A program made the position numbers and the translations under genes. From the NCBI GenBank assembly GCA_036571765.1, contig BROE01000007.1, forward strand, positions 1,457,895 to 1,521,894: a stretch of DNA of 64,000 nucleotides, written 5' to 3'. Below the pieces are notes generated by a model, which was not told where the DNA came from, did not search any database, and saw only the letters and a list, made by a program, of their open reading frames with translations. Below are positions 11,550 to 24,800 of this stretch, piece after piece. This DNA comes from Plecoglossus altivelis (lineage: Eukaryota; Chordata; Actinopteri; Osmeriformes; Plecoglossidae). How positions within the stretch are numbered: the first letter of the stretch is position 1; each line of letters opens with the position of its first letter.

Positions 11550-12216
11550 GTATGTACATGTTTTAAAATGAGGTGCTAACCCTTTATTTGTTTGAGGGGA
11601 AACCAGATAACGATCATTTCAAGAGAGAAAACCTGTCCCCAGGCTAAAAAATAGACTAATATAAATGGGCAGGGACATTATCAACAACTGTATTATTTTT
11701 TGAGCTCCTGTTTACTTACTTAATAAATAATTTATCTTGTATACTATATTATATTCACATTTAAAAAAAGTTATAAATTAAAGATTGCTATGGTGCCCAC
11801 TAGATGGAAGCGGAGAGCACAAATGATGAGGGCAAATACTGTGGTTAATGTGATGAGAGTACCCAATGATAAATAGTCGCGCAAAAACAAGCAAAATAAC
11901 ATTACAATAAAACATGTTAGAAAAACACAGGATTTGAGACAGCTGGACAGTACACAGAGTAGACTTATTCAAGAAATAAAACACATAAAACAATACCCAT
12001 GGCAAAATGCAAGTAATATCCAACACAGAATGCACAAAATACTTTAAATGTTATTTAAACTAAAATTGACAGGGTCTTTTTTTTCTCTGGATAGGGATGG
12101 AAACCTAAACAGGATAGAGACCTGTGTTAATTAGCGTGTTTGAATGGAGTTGTAAATTAGTGGAGCAAGGAACAGAGTGACATTAATTAAACCCGAGCAA
12201 GACACACACATTATTA
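11550..12216. other. Non-coding stretch
   Basis: AT-rich. An 85-codon minus-strand frame (11778-12035) is hydrophobic and unremarkable. Nothing is assigned. Confidence 0.45.
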
Positions 12217-12308
12217 ATGGCCCAGTTTCCCAGATATGGATTAAACATGTAGTGTAAAAGTAAGAGAACATGGACAAGGCTTAATCCATGTCTGGGAAAC
12301 TGGGCCAT
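12217..12308. repeat. Small palindromic element (MITE-like)
   Basis: Arms at 12218-12244 and 12281-12307 are 27 bp each and match at 26 positions as inverted repeats (TGGCCCAGTTTCCCAGA..ATGGATTAA). They are separated by a 36-base centre. One further A/T pair extends the stem at 12217/12308. The layout fits a miniature inverted-repeat element. I recall similar TTTCCC...GGATTAA palindromes as dispersed in fish genomes. Confidence 0.75.
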
Positions 12309-13005
12309 ATAAGAACAAATACAGTATGAATCAAATGTTGACAGATTTAACCCATGTTGAATTGGAGCAGCACATTTGGTCATATGTCTGCATTCCTTTG
12401 CATATTTGGTAGGCTATTGAATGTTTGAACAGTGCCATTGCTAACCATTTTGGTGTCTTGAGCATAATTCCTTTAGGATGTCCCCACACCCAGAGAACAT
12501 TTGCTTAATATTTCTATACTGAAATAATATGGGCAATTATTACGACTATGATGACTATGAATAAATGTGTATATGACCTTTCATGCTATGGTTGATTCAT
12601 CCCTGTTCTCAAGTCAAGGTGCATACTTTTCGTAAAATGAACGACACTGAATAGTTTGCCATGAAATGCTTGTCTGTTTGACTAGAAAAAACAAACAAAT
12701 TAAAGGCCTATAGGGACTCACATATGTTTATGCACAAAGTTGAACATGTTTATGAGATATCTCACTTTAGAATATGTAGGCTGTCAGAGAAATTGAGAAT
12801 ACTACCCTTATTCTGTTTAAAACATTGTGTTCTCAGCATTCCTGTTTTCCTATGGAGAGAGAAAAACCCTGAATGGACCTTTGGACGACACTAGGCTTAT
12901 AGACTACAGACCCTGATCTTGCTAACCTGGAGTATGAGTAAGCTTTTTCCTCTGACTGAGTGAGGGTCTCTTTGTGGAAGATTGATTTGATTACCTTTTA
13001 CAATA
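12309..13005. other. Non-coding stretch
   Basis: AT-rich, no recognisable element or gene. Confidence 0.45.
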
Positions 13006-13351
13006 GTGACCCCTCCTAAAGAAGACATCTGACCAGTTAGGACAAATTCCCCTTATAAATGTGGGAGAGTTCTTACCTGGATAGAAGTTTGGAAACAGTC
13101 GGTGAAAAGTCATCTGACAGTATTCTTCAAGGAGAAAGACAATCACAGAATTATTCATTAGAACTGCATGTTTTAGGTGAACCAATGACAAATGAGAATT
13201 GTTTGTATTGATGACAGTATAAATAGTTGAGCTTGGAGACAGGCCTTCAGTGAACTTTGTAGTAGCAATCAAAACTTGTCTCCTTGCCAGCAAGCAATAA
13301 AACATCCTGAGATTTGACGACTCAGTTTTATTCTTACTTAAGAATTATCTA
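13006..13351 (+). mobile_element. Possible short LTR
   Basis: On the plus strand a TATAAATAG box (about 13219) is followed about 75 bp later by AATAAA (about 13296) and a U5-like stretch ending CTAACA. The left edge could be TGACCCCTCC at 13006. The TATA-to-polyA spacing is typical of compact LTRs. There is no target-site duplication, no second LTR and no internal gene, so this stays tentative. Confidence 0.28.
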
Positions 13352-13918
13352 ACAAGACCTATATTAATATTCTAACCTAAGGGGTTAATGTATTATATGG
13401 TGTGCAAGTTCTTTACTTTTATTCTTTTTCTCTCTCTGTGCTGTACTATTGGAAACTGCGTATGAACCCTTATACAGCCATGTACAGCCATCTGCGCCTC
13501 TAATTTGAGATTAGGATGTTTCATCCTGTGATTCAAGCATGTGACTTCATCATGTCTTCATTTATAACTTGAATTCCCAGGACAATTAGTCTTGTAAGAG
13601 TATGCTTTAGTTTCATATGTTTTTTGTGTTATCACACTGTCTGCAGTAATGATTTGGAAGGACACATTTGATTGAACCGTTTTATTGATATTAATTCTTT
13701 CAGACAGCAGAGGGCAATCCTGTAATACTAGTAATTCATACTCCCACCAAAAGTGCAGTCGGTCAGGCATTCTATTCACATACATTTTGTGATGCCTCTG
13801 GTGTTTAGTCCTGAGATAATACAAGTATAAATAAGTCTCAGTGTGGATTTGTGGTTTGCGAGGCAAATCAAGGTAAAACATTTCAATGCTAATTGGTTGT
13901 CTTTGCCAAAACACAAAT
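13352..13918. other. Non-coding stretch
   Basis: No gene seen. A 118-codon minus-strand frame (13558-13914) has no recognisable motif. Confidence 0.45.
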
Positions 13919-15308
13919 TAAAAAAGAAAGTCGTGATTTCTAAATTTACTTTGACTTGTATTTAATTGCAGGCAATGTCAACACAAAATATTTCATGTTT
14001 TGTCTGGTCAACTTAATTTCATTTGTAAAACACATACTTTCCTGTCATTCAGACCTGCAACACATTCCAAACTGGGACAGGAGCAATTTAGAGCTAGTAA
14101 TCAGGTAAATTGGTTAAATAATGATGTGATTTGAAACAGGTGATGTCAACAGGTGATTGTAATTATGATTTGGCACAGAAGCAGCATCCAAGAAAGGTCT
14201 TGTCCTTTAGGAGCAAAGATGGGCTGAGGATCGCCAGTTTGCCAACAAATATGTGAGAAAATTATTGAAAATTTAAAAAACGATGTTCCTCAAAGAAAAA
14301 GACGTTTGCTTATTTCACATTCAACAGTGCATAACATAATTAAAAGATTCAATAAATGTGGAAGAAGTTCAGTGCGCAAAGGACAAGGATGCAAGCCTAA
14401 GATGAACAACCGTGATCTCTGATCCCTCAGGCAGCATTGCAGCAAGAATCGTCATTCATCTATAAGTGAAATCACCACATGAGCACAGGACTACTTTGGC
14501 AAACCTTTGTCAAGTACCACAATACGTAGTTATATCCACAAAAGCCAGTTAAAACTGTACAGTGCCAAACGGAAGCTCTATGTTAAGTGTCCAGAAGCGC
14601 TGTCGACTTCTCTGGGCTCAGAGGTATCTGGGATGGACCATTACACAGTAGAAACGTGTACTGTGGTCAGATGAATCAGTATTTCAGGTGTTTTTGGGGT
14701 GAAATGGACGCTGTGTGCTCCGGACCAAAGAAGAAAAGGATCAACAAGTCCAAAAGCCAGGGTCTGTCATGGTATGAGGTTGTCAGTGCCCTTGGCAAAG
14801 GTAACTTGGACTTCTGTGATGGCACCATTAATGCTGAAAAGTACATAGAGATTTTGGAGCACAATATGCTGCCTCCAAGAAGATATCTTTTCCAGGGATG
14901 TCCATGCATATTTCAACAAGATTCTGCACACATTTAAGTCCTGGCTGCGAATGAAGAGGATTCAGGTACTTGACTGGCCTGCCTGCAGTCCCAACCTGTC
15001 TCCAATAGAGAATGTGTGGTGCGTTTTGAAGCGCAAAATGCGACAACGAAGACCCCATACTGTTGCCCACCTTAAGACTTGTTTGCTGCAAGAATAGGAC
15101 AAAATTACACCTGAAACAATTCATCACTTGGTGTCTGTAGTCCCAAACGTCTTAAGTGTTGTGAAAAGGATTGGCAACATTACAAAGTGGTAAATTCTGT
15201 ATTGTTTTTTTTGGGGGGGTGTCTGCAATGAATACAAGTCAAATTACATTTAGAAATCACTACTTCTTTTTTCCATACTGTCCCAACCTTTTCTGATTTG
15301 GGGTTGTA
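13919..15308 (+). mobile_element. Tc1-like DNA transposon, inactivated
   Basis: A Tc1/mariner-type element. Matching inverted repeats lie at about 13919-13973 and 15221-15272 (AGTGATTTCTAAAT / TTTGACTTGTATT core). The right side continues for another 36 bp, ending CTGATTTGGGGTTGTA, with no counterpart on the left, so the left tip is lost. Between them is a broken transposase: a helix-turn-helix-like start near 14210, a CIFQQDSAH block (second catalytic Asp, about 14910) and DWPACSPNLSPIENVW (catalytic Glu, about 14970-15020) in a shifted frame. Several stops interrupt it. Confidence 0.88.
14587..14937 (+). pseudogene. Tc1-like transposase remnant (longest open piece)
   Basis: 116 codons covering the central catalytic region of a Tc1-type transposase. 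KSQGLSWYEVVSALGKGNL stands where the family has its VWG-type block, and PCIFQQDSAHI carries the second Asp. A stop follows at once, and the Asp-34-Glu partner region lies downstream in another frame, so the enzyme is dead. Confidence 0.8.
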
Positions 15309-15359
15309 CTTCAAACAATCCTCCACCCAAACATCTTTAAAAAGATAACACTAGAGCCT

Positions 15360-15612
15360 GTTACACTTGGAATCCACTGTTTAATGTTCATTCGGTCAGA
15401 ATAACATGTGTGCTTGCTTTTTAAATGGAAAAAAACAGACCCACAAAGGACAAAAAATTAAGAACAAGGACTTGCGCTGTTTCCCCATTGTTGTTTCATC
15501 TCCACATCATATCTCAAGTATTCATTTAAATAGAAGGATTTTGATGCTCATGGGCACTTTGTGAGAGATTTAACAAAAACAGTTTGGGACTACTAAAGGT
15601 GTCAGTGGTTTT
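15360..15612 (-). other. chst15: CHST15 3' untranslated region (inferred)
   Basis: Directly downstream of the CHST15 stop codon on the minus strand. An ATTAAA variant polyadenylation signal lies near 15379-15384, which would give a 3' UTR of about 250 nt ending just short of the Tc1-like element. I see no canonical AATAAA in this short interval, so a longer UTR is possible. Confidence 0.4.
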
Positions 15613-15830
15613 TCAGGTGGTAATTCTTTCCTCAAGCTCTGAACAGCTCTCCCAGCGGAACGAGTCATTTCGGAGCACTTTGGCCAGTTTTTCATTGAAT
15701 GGCAAGTAGAAGTCCCTCAAGATCTCCTTGGTGATGGGCAACATGGGTCCCAGGTTCTTGTCGGCTGGTCTCCTGGTGTTTGACGCAGGGCTTCTGGTGA
15801 TCTCTGCCTCCTTCTGCTCTGTCAATTGCC
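15613..15830 (-). CDS. chst15: chst15 coding exon 7 (C-terminus and stop)
   Basis: Encodes residues 462-532: QLTEQKEAEITRSPASNTRR, then PADKNLGPMLPITKEILRDF and the final helix, ending ...EERITT with TGA. It matches the human SPASNARRPEDRNLGPM region. The C-terminal tail after FRWE is about ten residues longer than in the human protein as I recall it. Confidence 0.93.
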
Positions 15831-18800
15831 CTGTGACATGCATGCACACATATGTTAGAGAGACATAGAGAAGTAAAAAAAAAGAAAAAGGTTTGTATCC
15901 ATCCTTACCCCCACCATCTATTTTTCCTCCTAGATGAGGTCTCTGTAGATGTCTTCCACTATCAGGGCAGCTAAGTGGCCTGTTGTGCCAACAGCTTTTG
16001 GTACAACATTCACTTACCTCTGCACTTTTAAACTACACTGCTAGTTCACTACATAACTTAGCAGAGCATGATACAGACTTAATACTTTGTGGCGCAAATC
16101 ACACCATTGTTGGTGCCAGCATTCTTTTTAAGAGCTTGGGTTCGGCAGGAGGGCCGCAAGCATGCACACCACATGCACACCACATGCACACACCTCCTCA
16201 ATTAAGAGTTAAATCTTGACTGAGTGTGAGCAGGTTAGGTGATGGAAAGTGGGGGTTTTGTTCTTCTTGTGGAAGGATCATTGTTGATCTGTTGCTGGCC
16301 AGATTTGATGATAAACTAGAACTGACCTCTTACTGATGGTATACTGTAGAAACATAACAATACACAGTATGCTGTGCATTGTGTGGAAAGATTATAGCAA
16401 CCTTCATAAGGGGGTACACAATATACTTTGTGTTTCTAGTAGCTTTGTTTTGTTTGCTTAATTGCCATCTTTACACAGACTATTGCTGAACTGAACTTAC
16501 CTAAATTGAGGAAATTAAAGACTTTGTGCATTGTGTATTTCCGATTCGAGGCGTGGTCTTCCAGACGCAGGACCAAAATCTGATCTTTGCTGAAGACCGT
16601 CAGCCAGTCTAATATGTACACAATGTACAGGCCAACCTGCAACCTGACCTGTGGACACATATCAAAGAGAGAGTCTAAAAGACTTTCTCAGACCAAGCAA
16701 TTTCCTGTTCAGCATAGAAATACAACAGACAAAGGAACACAGACATGTTACAAAGTCTTCAGAGAGTAAGGGAACTGGAAGAGGTTCATCAAACTGGAGG
16801 TTCATCAGAAGGTCTAGAATCTTCCTTGTTGTTGATTCCTCTATAAATTCCTTGCTCAGCTGTCAGCTCTAAAGCCTTTATCAAATGTGTCACAAGCACA
16901 ACAGCTCCCCACAATGCTGCTCACATGGTCTAATAACTCAGAGAGATATCAGCTAATGCGCAATTAGGTCTGGAAAAGGGAATGTGCCAGCTCCTAAAGG
17001 GGAAAATAAAAGCTTCTCAAGCCAGCAGAGAGGGAGGGTGGGTGAGGGTGGAGGCCAAAAAGGGATGAAGGGGATAGTTGGAGGGTAGAGATGGAGCGAG
17101 GGAGGGGAGAGAAGGCTGTCAAATTATTCATCTGGCAAGAGACTCAGCAAGTGGATGGTAGGGCCCCAATCTGCGGTAAACTGGATGCGTTTCCAATCCC
17201 AGGGCTGAACTCTAGTATTAAGGTCCTACATGAGAGACTACAAGTGTCAACAGTTGGTCACCTGTTCATAAGAGTGGGCTGGATCTAGCTGGGAAGGGCC
17301 AGGTGAGGAGAGGAACATATTTTCTCCAGGTGTTGCCGCAACCCCGTTGATGTTTTATAAATTCAATGGAAACCACTCCAAAAGATACATAACATGTGCT
17401 AATGAAGAGCAATCTCAATCCCTACCCACACTGCCTGTAGTATGAAGCCAAATGAGAGAAACAACAAGCAAGACACCCCCACTCACTGGCATTGCATTGT
17501 TGAGTGTTGTGTTGTACACACAGGCACGCATCCTGTACTCTGTAAGGCACCCCTCAAAGAGCAGCAGAGACTCTGACACCTTCTCGTGGAAGTCCTCTGC
17601 AGATTTATTGGCAATCCCAAAGTATAGATAGTCTGAGTAAAGCCTGGCAAAGAAAGTCAGACAGGAATAGACAATGTTAATTTAAATTGAGACATACTTA
17701 CATATTGAGAGTTTGACATGTTAAGATTAAAATATATTTGAGATTGATGGCAATTCAATTTGAGATCTGATTGCATGTGCAAATCAATCAATTTTATGTT
17801 AATAATAATGGTTTTATTCTAATATTATTAGTTACTAGTTGAGAAGTTTAAATTGCAAATGACCTGTAAAGAGTTTAATAAATGATGCTTATTATACAGT
17901 AGATCTACATATACACAACAATGTAACAGGTGTCAGTTGTGCTGGAAAATACCCTTGGGCTTCCATGTTACCTTGTTGTCTGAAAATCTTGTGGTTTTAA
18001 CTTGGAACTATTGACAATTTTAAAACAGACAGAAATAAAAAATAAACCGAAAACTAATTAGACCTACTTTACTAGTGTATGTCTTTAGCTCATGCAAGTG
18101 CATAGCATCGTAAATACATGAAATATAAAATGCCAGTATTAATCTTTGTCTCATAAAAATCCCCAGAAAAGTCTTCTTTGGCTGGATGGCTACACATGCA
18201 AAACCCATAATGCAATCATGTTAAGACATTCAGTGAACTAATTGCCATGTGTGGAGGAATACATTTTCTCTGTTAAGGAGGACACCCAGCGGGCCACAGG
18301 CAATCAGTTCAAATAAACTCTGACAAAAAAAATCTAATCAAAACATCTGTGATGTAGACTGAGTTGTGGCTATAAATCTTTGGTAACCATGTGTCTGGAA
18401 TATTTCAAAAAATTCAAACAAGAAAGAGATAAGGTTTTGTTGCTCTGTTCTCTAAGCAGTGTGAACTGTGAGGGGATTACTGGCTCAGGGTTCCATGTGT
18501 GGGGGTCTGGCTGGATCGTGTCTTGACCATTCATCTGTTTGATTTACTCTGACCTGGAGGGAGAGATTGAGAGAGAGATGGAAGAGGGAGAGATTCCCAC
18601 CTCTCTACAGGGTCCCTGAGCATGACAATGAAGCGGGCATCGGGCTGCACGGCATGAACAAAATCCTGGATGAGAAAGGGGGGCTCCCCCTCAGTGGTGT
18701 TGTCATAGAAATAGACCCAGGCATTGTTGTCCCACATGGTGGATGCGCTGGCTTCTCCTGGGAAATGAACACACGTATGCAGATTTACAAGCATGCACAT

Positions 18801-21800
18801 GCATTCTTACATACATTGACACACAAACAAATATAAGAAGTACAGACCCACACAAACACATTTCACAAATTCTCTGGAAACACTTTGTGTTCTCCTTGTT
18901 CAAATTAAATATACAGTAGACTCATCAGTACCATAACTGCACTAAAATTGAGATAAATTAATCGTAAGCGTAGCAGTGAAAACAATAACAGTGGAGAAAG
19001 ACAAAAACAAGTTCAACAAAAAAGCACTCAAACATATTGAAAATGTGAGTAAAATACTGGAATAAATAACTTTTACTCATCGTCACAAAGTAGTCATGCA
19101 AGGTCATTCCTCAAAGTATTCTAGAACAGACCAGAACAATCCCATCATAGATATATTAGATTATGTTAACATTCATTATTATTCCTCCATTTCTCTATTA
19201 AAAGGAAGCACTCTTTCTTGCCTATTTGTTTAGCTAGTTCGGACATGGTCGTAGCTGTTAGTATTGTCAATTCTTATCGCTTCTTTTATACCTTAAATAG
19301 AGCCTTTTTAAGTATATGATTGATCTATTTTATTTAGGGCATCTTAAGTTTTGTAGAAAAGAACAAATTACAACACATTTATAACAATATGTACAACTAG
19401 CACACTAACTATGTTCCTGCACAAGTACTCAAATGGGTTCAAAGTGCTCTGTTCATCATGAAAATCACAAAATTGACTGTTATCATTATCATCATCAATG
19501 TAGTTATTTTAATAGAGGTATGGATAAGTTAAATGTCCCTCTGAAATATATTGCAGATCCCCCAAAATATCACTAATGATAATTAGAATTTTATTCCAAT
19601 GGTCCAATCTAAACACAAGAAGGTTAACAATCATGTTCAACTGTTCAAATAGTGCAAAAAGCAGGGAGACAATAATAACAATTGGCTTAACATCGCTAGC
19701 GTTCGCCTTAGCCAACTCCTTCAAGGCTAAGGAAAGTTGAGGAAAGTTGTAAAATCTAACATTTCCCAAAACCCTCAGGGAAGGACCCTCCGACGTTGCT
19801 ACAATAAGCTTTAAATGGATTGTTTCTTGATAAATGAATGCAATATGAGTTGGCTTATTGGCTGATAATATCACTAAAAGGGAAAAACTTAAAGCATGTT
19901 TCATAGAGGTTAGGGAAAGTTTTACACCGGATTGTCCAACTTATTTGTTTTGATTCAACTTTTCAACTATGAGGCTTCCATAGCCGATCACTATTCCCTC
20001 TTGCAGGGGAAATGAGGACAGAACTTTTGTACGTGATGCAAGCATACCCCAAAATTTCCCCAGAAATGGTACCCTCTCTAGTACGTGCATGTGGTACTTA
20101 GCATTTGAGTCTTTCTTGTAGAACCATCTTGTAACACTCTTACATAACACTCTTGTAATATTGTAGTGAACATGTTTTATTGCACTGTGTATTGAAAAAT
20201 ACAGATTGAACACTGACACTAACCACTGTCATGACATCAGAACAGTGTACTTATAGTCTTTAACTATCAATTTGCACTATGTCTATGTCCGTCTGACAAA
20301 TATTTTGCTTCAGAAGAATTGCAAATATAACAATAAGGAAAAACACCTGCGTTGAAGACACTCCTCCTAAAGAGGAGCTGCCACGCACACTATTGCCCAT
20401 CAGTCTTACATGATATGCAGGCATACATTGTATTACTATATTAGGATTTTCTGCATTGCCACCATAAAATGGGCAGCGAATCATGGGTTTGGAATGCAAC
20501 AGGAAAGAGATGACATCTTTACACACAGTGTTCACTACTTTAAACTACACCACTGCTTCCAAGTACACAATAACGAATATAACTTTTTGACATGCAATAC
20601 TGACAAATATGGATAGTTATCTGAACCATTGATATTGTGTATATGTCCATATATCTAAATATACACATACTGTATATACCTATCAGAGCAACTCCTTTTG
20701 ACAAAAACTCACCTATAATAATATTGCGTTGTTTAGGCACTACAGAGGAGTTAACCTGTAGATGGTCTTGGATCTGGTAGGCCGCCAGGTCAAAGAGGTC
20801 CAGGTAGTCCTCCACAGGGTAGCGGTCATGGAATCCATCGCTCAGACGAATAATACCTGGATGACCAGAGAAAAGAAATTGACAAATGCCTTATATCCCC
20901 AGTCATTACATTCTTAAAAAATATGGAGGGTCAAAAGTCACAGTGCTATTAACAGAATGGCATATTCATTTGAAGAAACATCAAAGAACAAAAAGAGCGC
21001 ACATGAAATCAAGATTTGAAAAGAGGTAGTGCAAGGAGATATATACTGTTCTATGAGGCTGCTCGGCTCATGCCTGACAATATCAGTTTCCCGACACTCA
21101 GTTGCAGTCAACTACTATTGTCAATCACACAGAAAAGAAATGCAACATGAAAGGAGGCTTGAATTTACATTTGTCTGATATTAAGTGGGTCTCACATATT
21201 TCCTGTGAGACACCACACCGAGGATGGAAAAGGGATGTCTTTATGCTTATGCTTTATATAATGTATATTTTTACATGTATATGCTTGATGTTTATAAAGC
21301 AAACCCAAAAATCTGAAGGCCTTCTCAATCCAAATATGATTTAATTCATCATGTCAGTCATATCTTAAGTATTACATTCAGGTCTTCCTCACCAACAGTC
21401 AGGGTCATTGCGGACTTAATGAAAATAATGGAAAATAATGCTAGAGAGAGAAAGAATGAAAAAGAGAGAACAAAATCAAGAATGGGTTTTAAGAAGAACA
21501 CCATCATTGTTCTGAGCCTGAACCAGAATCCTTGGAAAACAGCAATGTTAGTACACAATAGAAGTACTAACACAGTACATCGACCATATTAAAAATCTCT
21601 CCAAAAATGTATAGACATGAAACTCATATGAAATTTAAATTCTTTATAAAATATAGAAAATTATATGAGATGTTACATGTGGTCACCGTGTGGCATTACC
21701 GCCACATTCAATTATTTGATAGCCAATGATGTTTTATAAAAAAAATTGCTGTACTGTGTGTGTCGACATCTTTATTATTTTACATTGTGATTAAGTTATA

Positions 21801-24800
21801 TATATATCCATAGAGCACCCTCTAAGTACAAAGCCTTAATTAAATTTTCCACTGTAACTTTGTAATCTTAGTTACTTTGAACACAGAGCCATCAGCTTTC
21901 AGGCAGTTCGTTGCCAGGCATCCCATTTGTCCTCCCACACACTCTTCTTTACGCACACATTGGGATTCATACACAAGGCCTTTCTCATCACACATGTGTG
22001 CAGCTACTTATGGTGTTGAAGATTGCATTTTTATGTGCACTATGTAATCACTGCAGACGGAGAGACAAACAAAGTAAGCTCACAGAGGTCATTTTTACAG
22101 ATGTCTGACAAAGGAGGTGGGGAAAGCGTCAGGGAACATAAGAAATCACAATGGATCACAAGCTTTGCCAGCAACGGTTAAAAGGCTGATCAATTACAAC
22201 ATCAGGAATATAGTCTCCGTTTCCAATGAGACCAATTGAAAACAAATGATAAATTCAATGGTTGAATGAGGCAGCTAAATGCTCAATTTAAAAAAACTCT
22301 AATTCAACAACGGTTTAGCTATGTGTTTACCATAGCTTTCACAGGAAAACATCTGCAGCTAAGTAAATCACAACAGGAAACCACAGTCAAATGGAGCTCT
22401 GCATATCTGCACCTTGATAAAATGTGTACAGAGACTTCAAAGACAGACTGTGAAATCTGTGTATTTTAAGTGGTCTACGGCCCATTTTCAATGTAATGTT
22501 AGCAATAGTGATAAATATAAGTACACTGTGATTTTGCACTATTGTGTATATACCCCCCCTTCCCCTGTATAAACCCCTCCTCCACCAATGTTGCACTACT
22601 GTGTATATACCCCCTCCCTGCACTATATATACCCCACTTACTATAGTTATATTACCCCCATCTGTACAGCTGGTGTCCACGTTTTATCTTATTTGTATTT
22701 TATTATAGATTTTGATTATATTTTCATCTACCTTCGTTATGTTCCATATATGTTCTATGTTTGCACTTTCCTGCCACAGTAAATTATGTGCTTGTATATC
22801 TTGCATGGCGAATAAAACTGATTCTGATAGGGCAGATGCAAAAGTCGGGACTTGTGTCACAGATCAACATTTAAATGAGCCGCACATGTTGCCACTGTAT
22901 ACTATAGAAGGTTCAGAAGGAGAAACAGGCACTGGTAGATGGTTACTAGGAGGTATACAGTATGTAAAATTTTACTTTTTATACTGTCATTCAAAATAGG
23001 AATGCATGCAGTTTCTTGTGTAATTAATCCAGGTTGAAAATCTCAACATTTTACTTATTCCCTGGGCACAACATAGTTTCTGTCCTGCATTATGTGACTA
23101 TTTGTTGTAATTACAGTTTCCTTTGCTTCACAGCTCTGTATTCTGATCACATTAGTACTCTACCCTGTCTGACCCTGGGGCTCTTTAATAATTCACAATA
23201 CAGCCAACCGGTCTCTGACCTTGCTGTTGCGACCTGCGAGATCATACATGAAAAGCCTTTTCTCTGAGACTTTCTACATGGGCCTTAGCCCACCCCACCC
23301 TAAGATAGACACAAGTTTGTTAGAAAGGCCTTTGACACAGATTCTACATAAACAGTGTGTCGGCCACTCACCAAACCTCTTCCTAGTCCACCAGTGCGGT
23401 TCTTTGAAAGTGGTGAATCTCACATCCGGGTGAAGCCTTAGCCTGTCGTACAGGTCCGTTGTGCCGCACTTGGGCTGGCCAATGATGTAGAAGTAAGGCA
23501 GACACCGTATTCTGTAGTACTTCCCTGCCCGGCGATACAAGTGTTCCCTGAATATGTTCCTCAGGTTCTCAAACACAATACGAAAGCGCCGTGAGTACCG
23601 GGCGTACAGGTTGGCCCTGTAAGGATCCGCAGTGATGTTCCCAGTGTGCATCTCATACCAGCAGGGGTTTTTGACATTAGGCAGGAACTTGTGGGGGATA
23701 ACAGAAAACATCTGTGAAAATTCAAAGGAGAAAAGGGATTCAATCAGAACAAAATGCTGACCACAGAAACAGTACAATTAATTTAAACAGAATAAATTGC
23801 CAACAATATATTTTCCCCATTAATTTACGTAGTTCTTCTAGATGAGTTTGGATGGATAGGCCTAGATACTGTGTGAACAGTATAGCTATACACTTGGGCT
23901 GTGATATAATGGGTTTCTCTGCCACACATCAACTGTAGGGAAGTAGGTGTATGTTGGACTTGACACCTGTCAATAGGAGACTGACCTGACTCAACTCTCC
24001 TTTTATCTATTTTTCATCTCTTCGTTCCTTTGCCTCTCGACATCTCCTTCGCTCCTCTCATCCCTTGCCTGTCCCTCTTGCTTGTCCCATCATCTACACT
24101 CCTACTCTCTACTCTTCTCCTCACCCGGCCCTCTCTATTTGGGGTTATGGGGCTGATTAATTCAGAGGGCTGGTGTGGAAGGAGCTGACCCCTGACAGCT
24201 GAGCCCTGACAGCTGACTTAGCACTGCTGACAACTCCCATTCTCCTCTCTTCCCTTCTCAGACCTCACATTTCGCACAGTTCTCTGCTTTATATATCGCC
24301 AGACTGTGAAGCACACGCTGTCTATTGTCTGTCAACGTAACACAGTTTAAGGACAATTACTCATGGATTCATGTAGACATGTTGTATTCATTGTGCCAAA
24401 GCCCTCTGATATTAGTGGGTTCAATGAGAATTTAAGTTGCGAATAACCCCCTTGGGGGCTATTATCTTTTGGATTTTGATTGAAATAGGCTTTGAGGTGA
24501 GACAGGCCACTGAGGGAAGTTCTAGGGCCCATCTGGAGGATGAGCTTTAATTCCCTTGTGGACCACTGAGACAATACAGTTAAGTATATTTTGTAACTCG
24601 TTTGGTATACTGCTGAATGTCACAAAGCCGACTTCCAGTTCTGAATCTGAATGAACAAAACTGAAACATTATTATTAAATTATTATTAAAGGGAATTACA
24701 TCAATAGCATTGACGATATGGATACTGATGTCAGAATCCAGACATCTGGAAATATGTTTCATTAGAGTCTCTGATACCTATAATTACAATCTGGATTGAT

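Noticed and set aside
13006..13351. Treating the possible LTR as a confirmed element
   Set aside because: TATA and AATAAA spacing alone is weak. No target duplication or second copy was found, so it is listed only tentatively.
23274..23371. Continuation of the chst15 exon 2 reading frame past 23372
   Set aside because: The similarity to CHST15 stops exactly at the GTGAGT donor, and the next exon resumes the family sequence at 20856.
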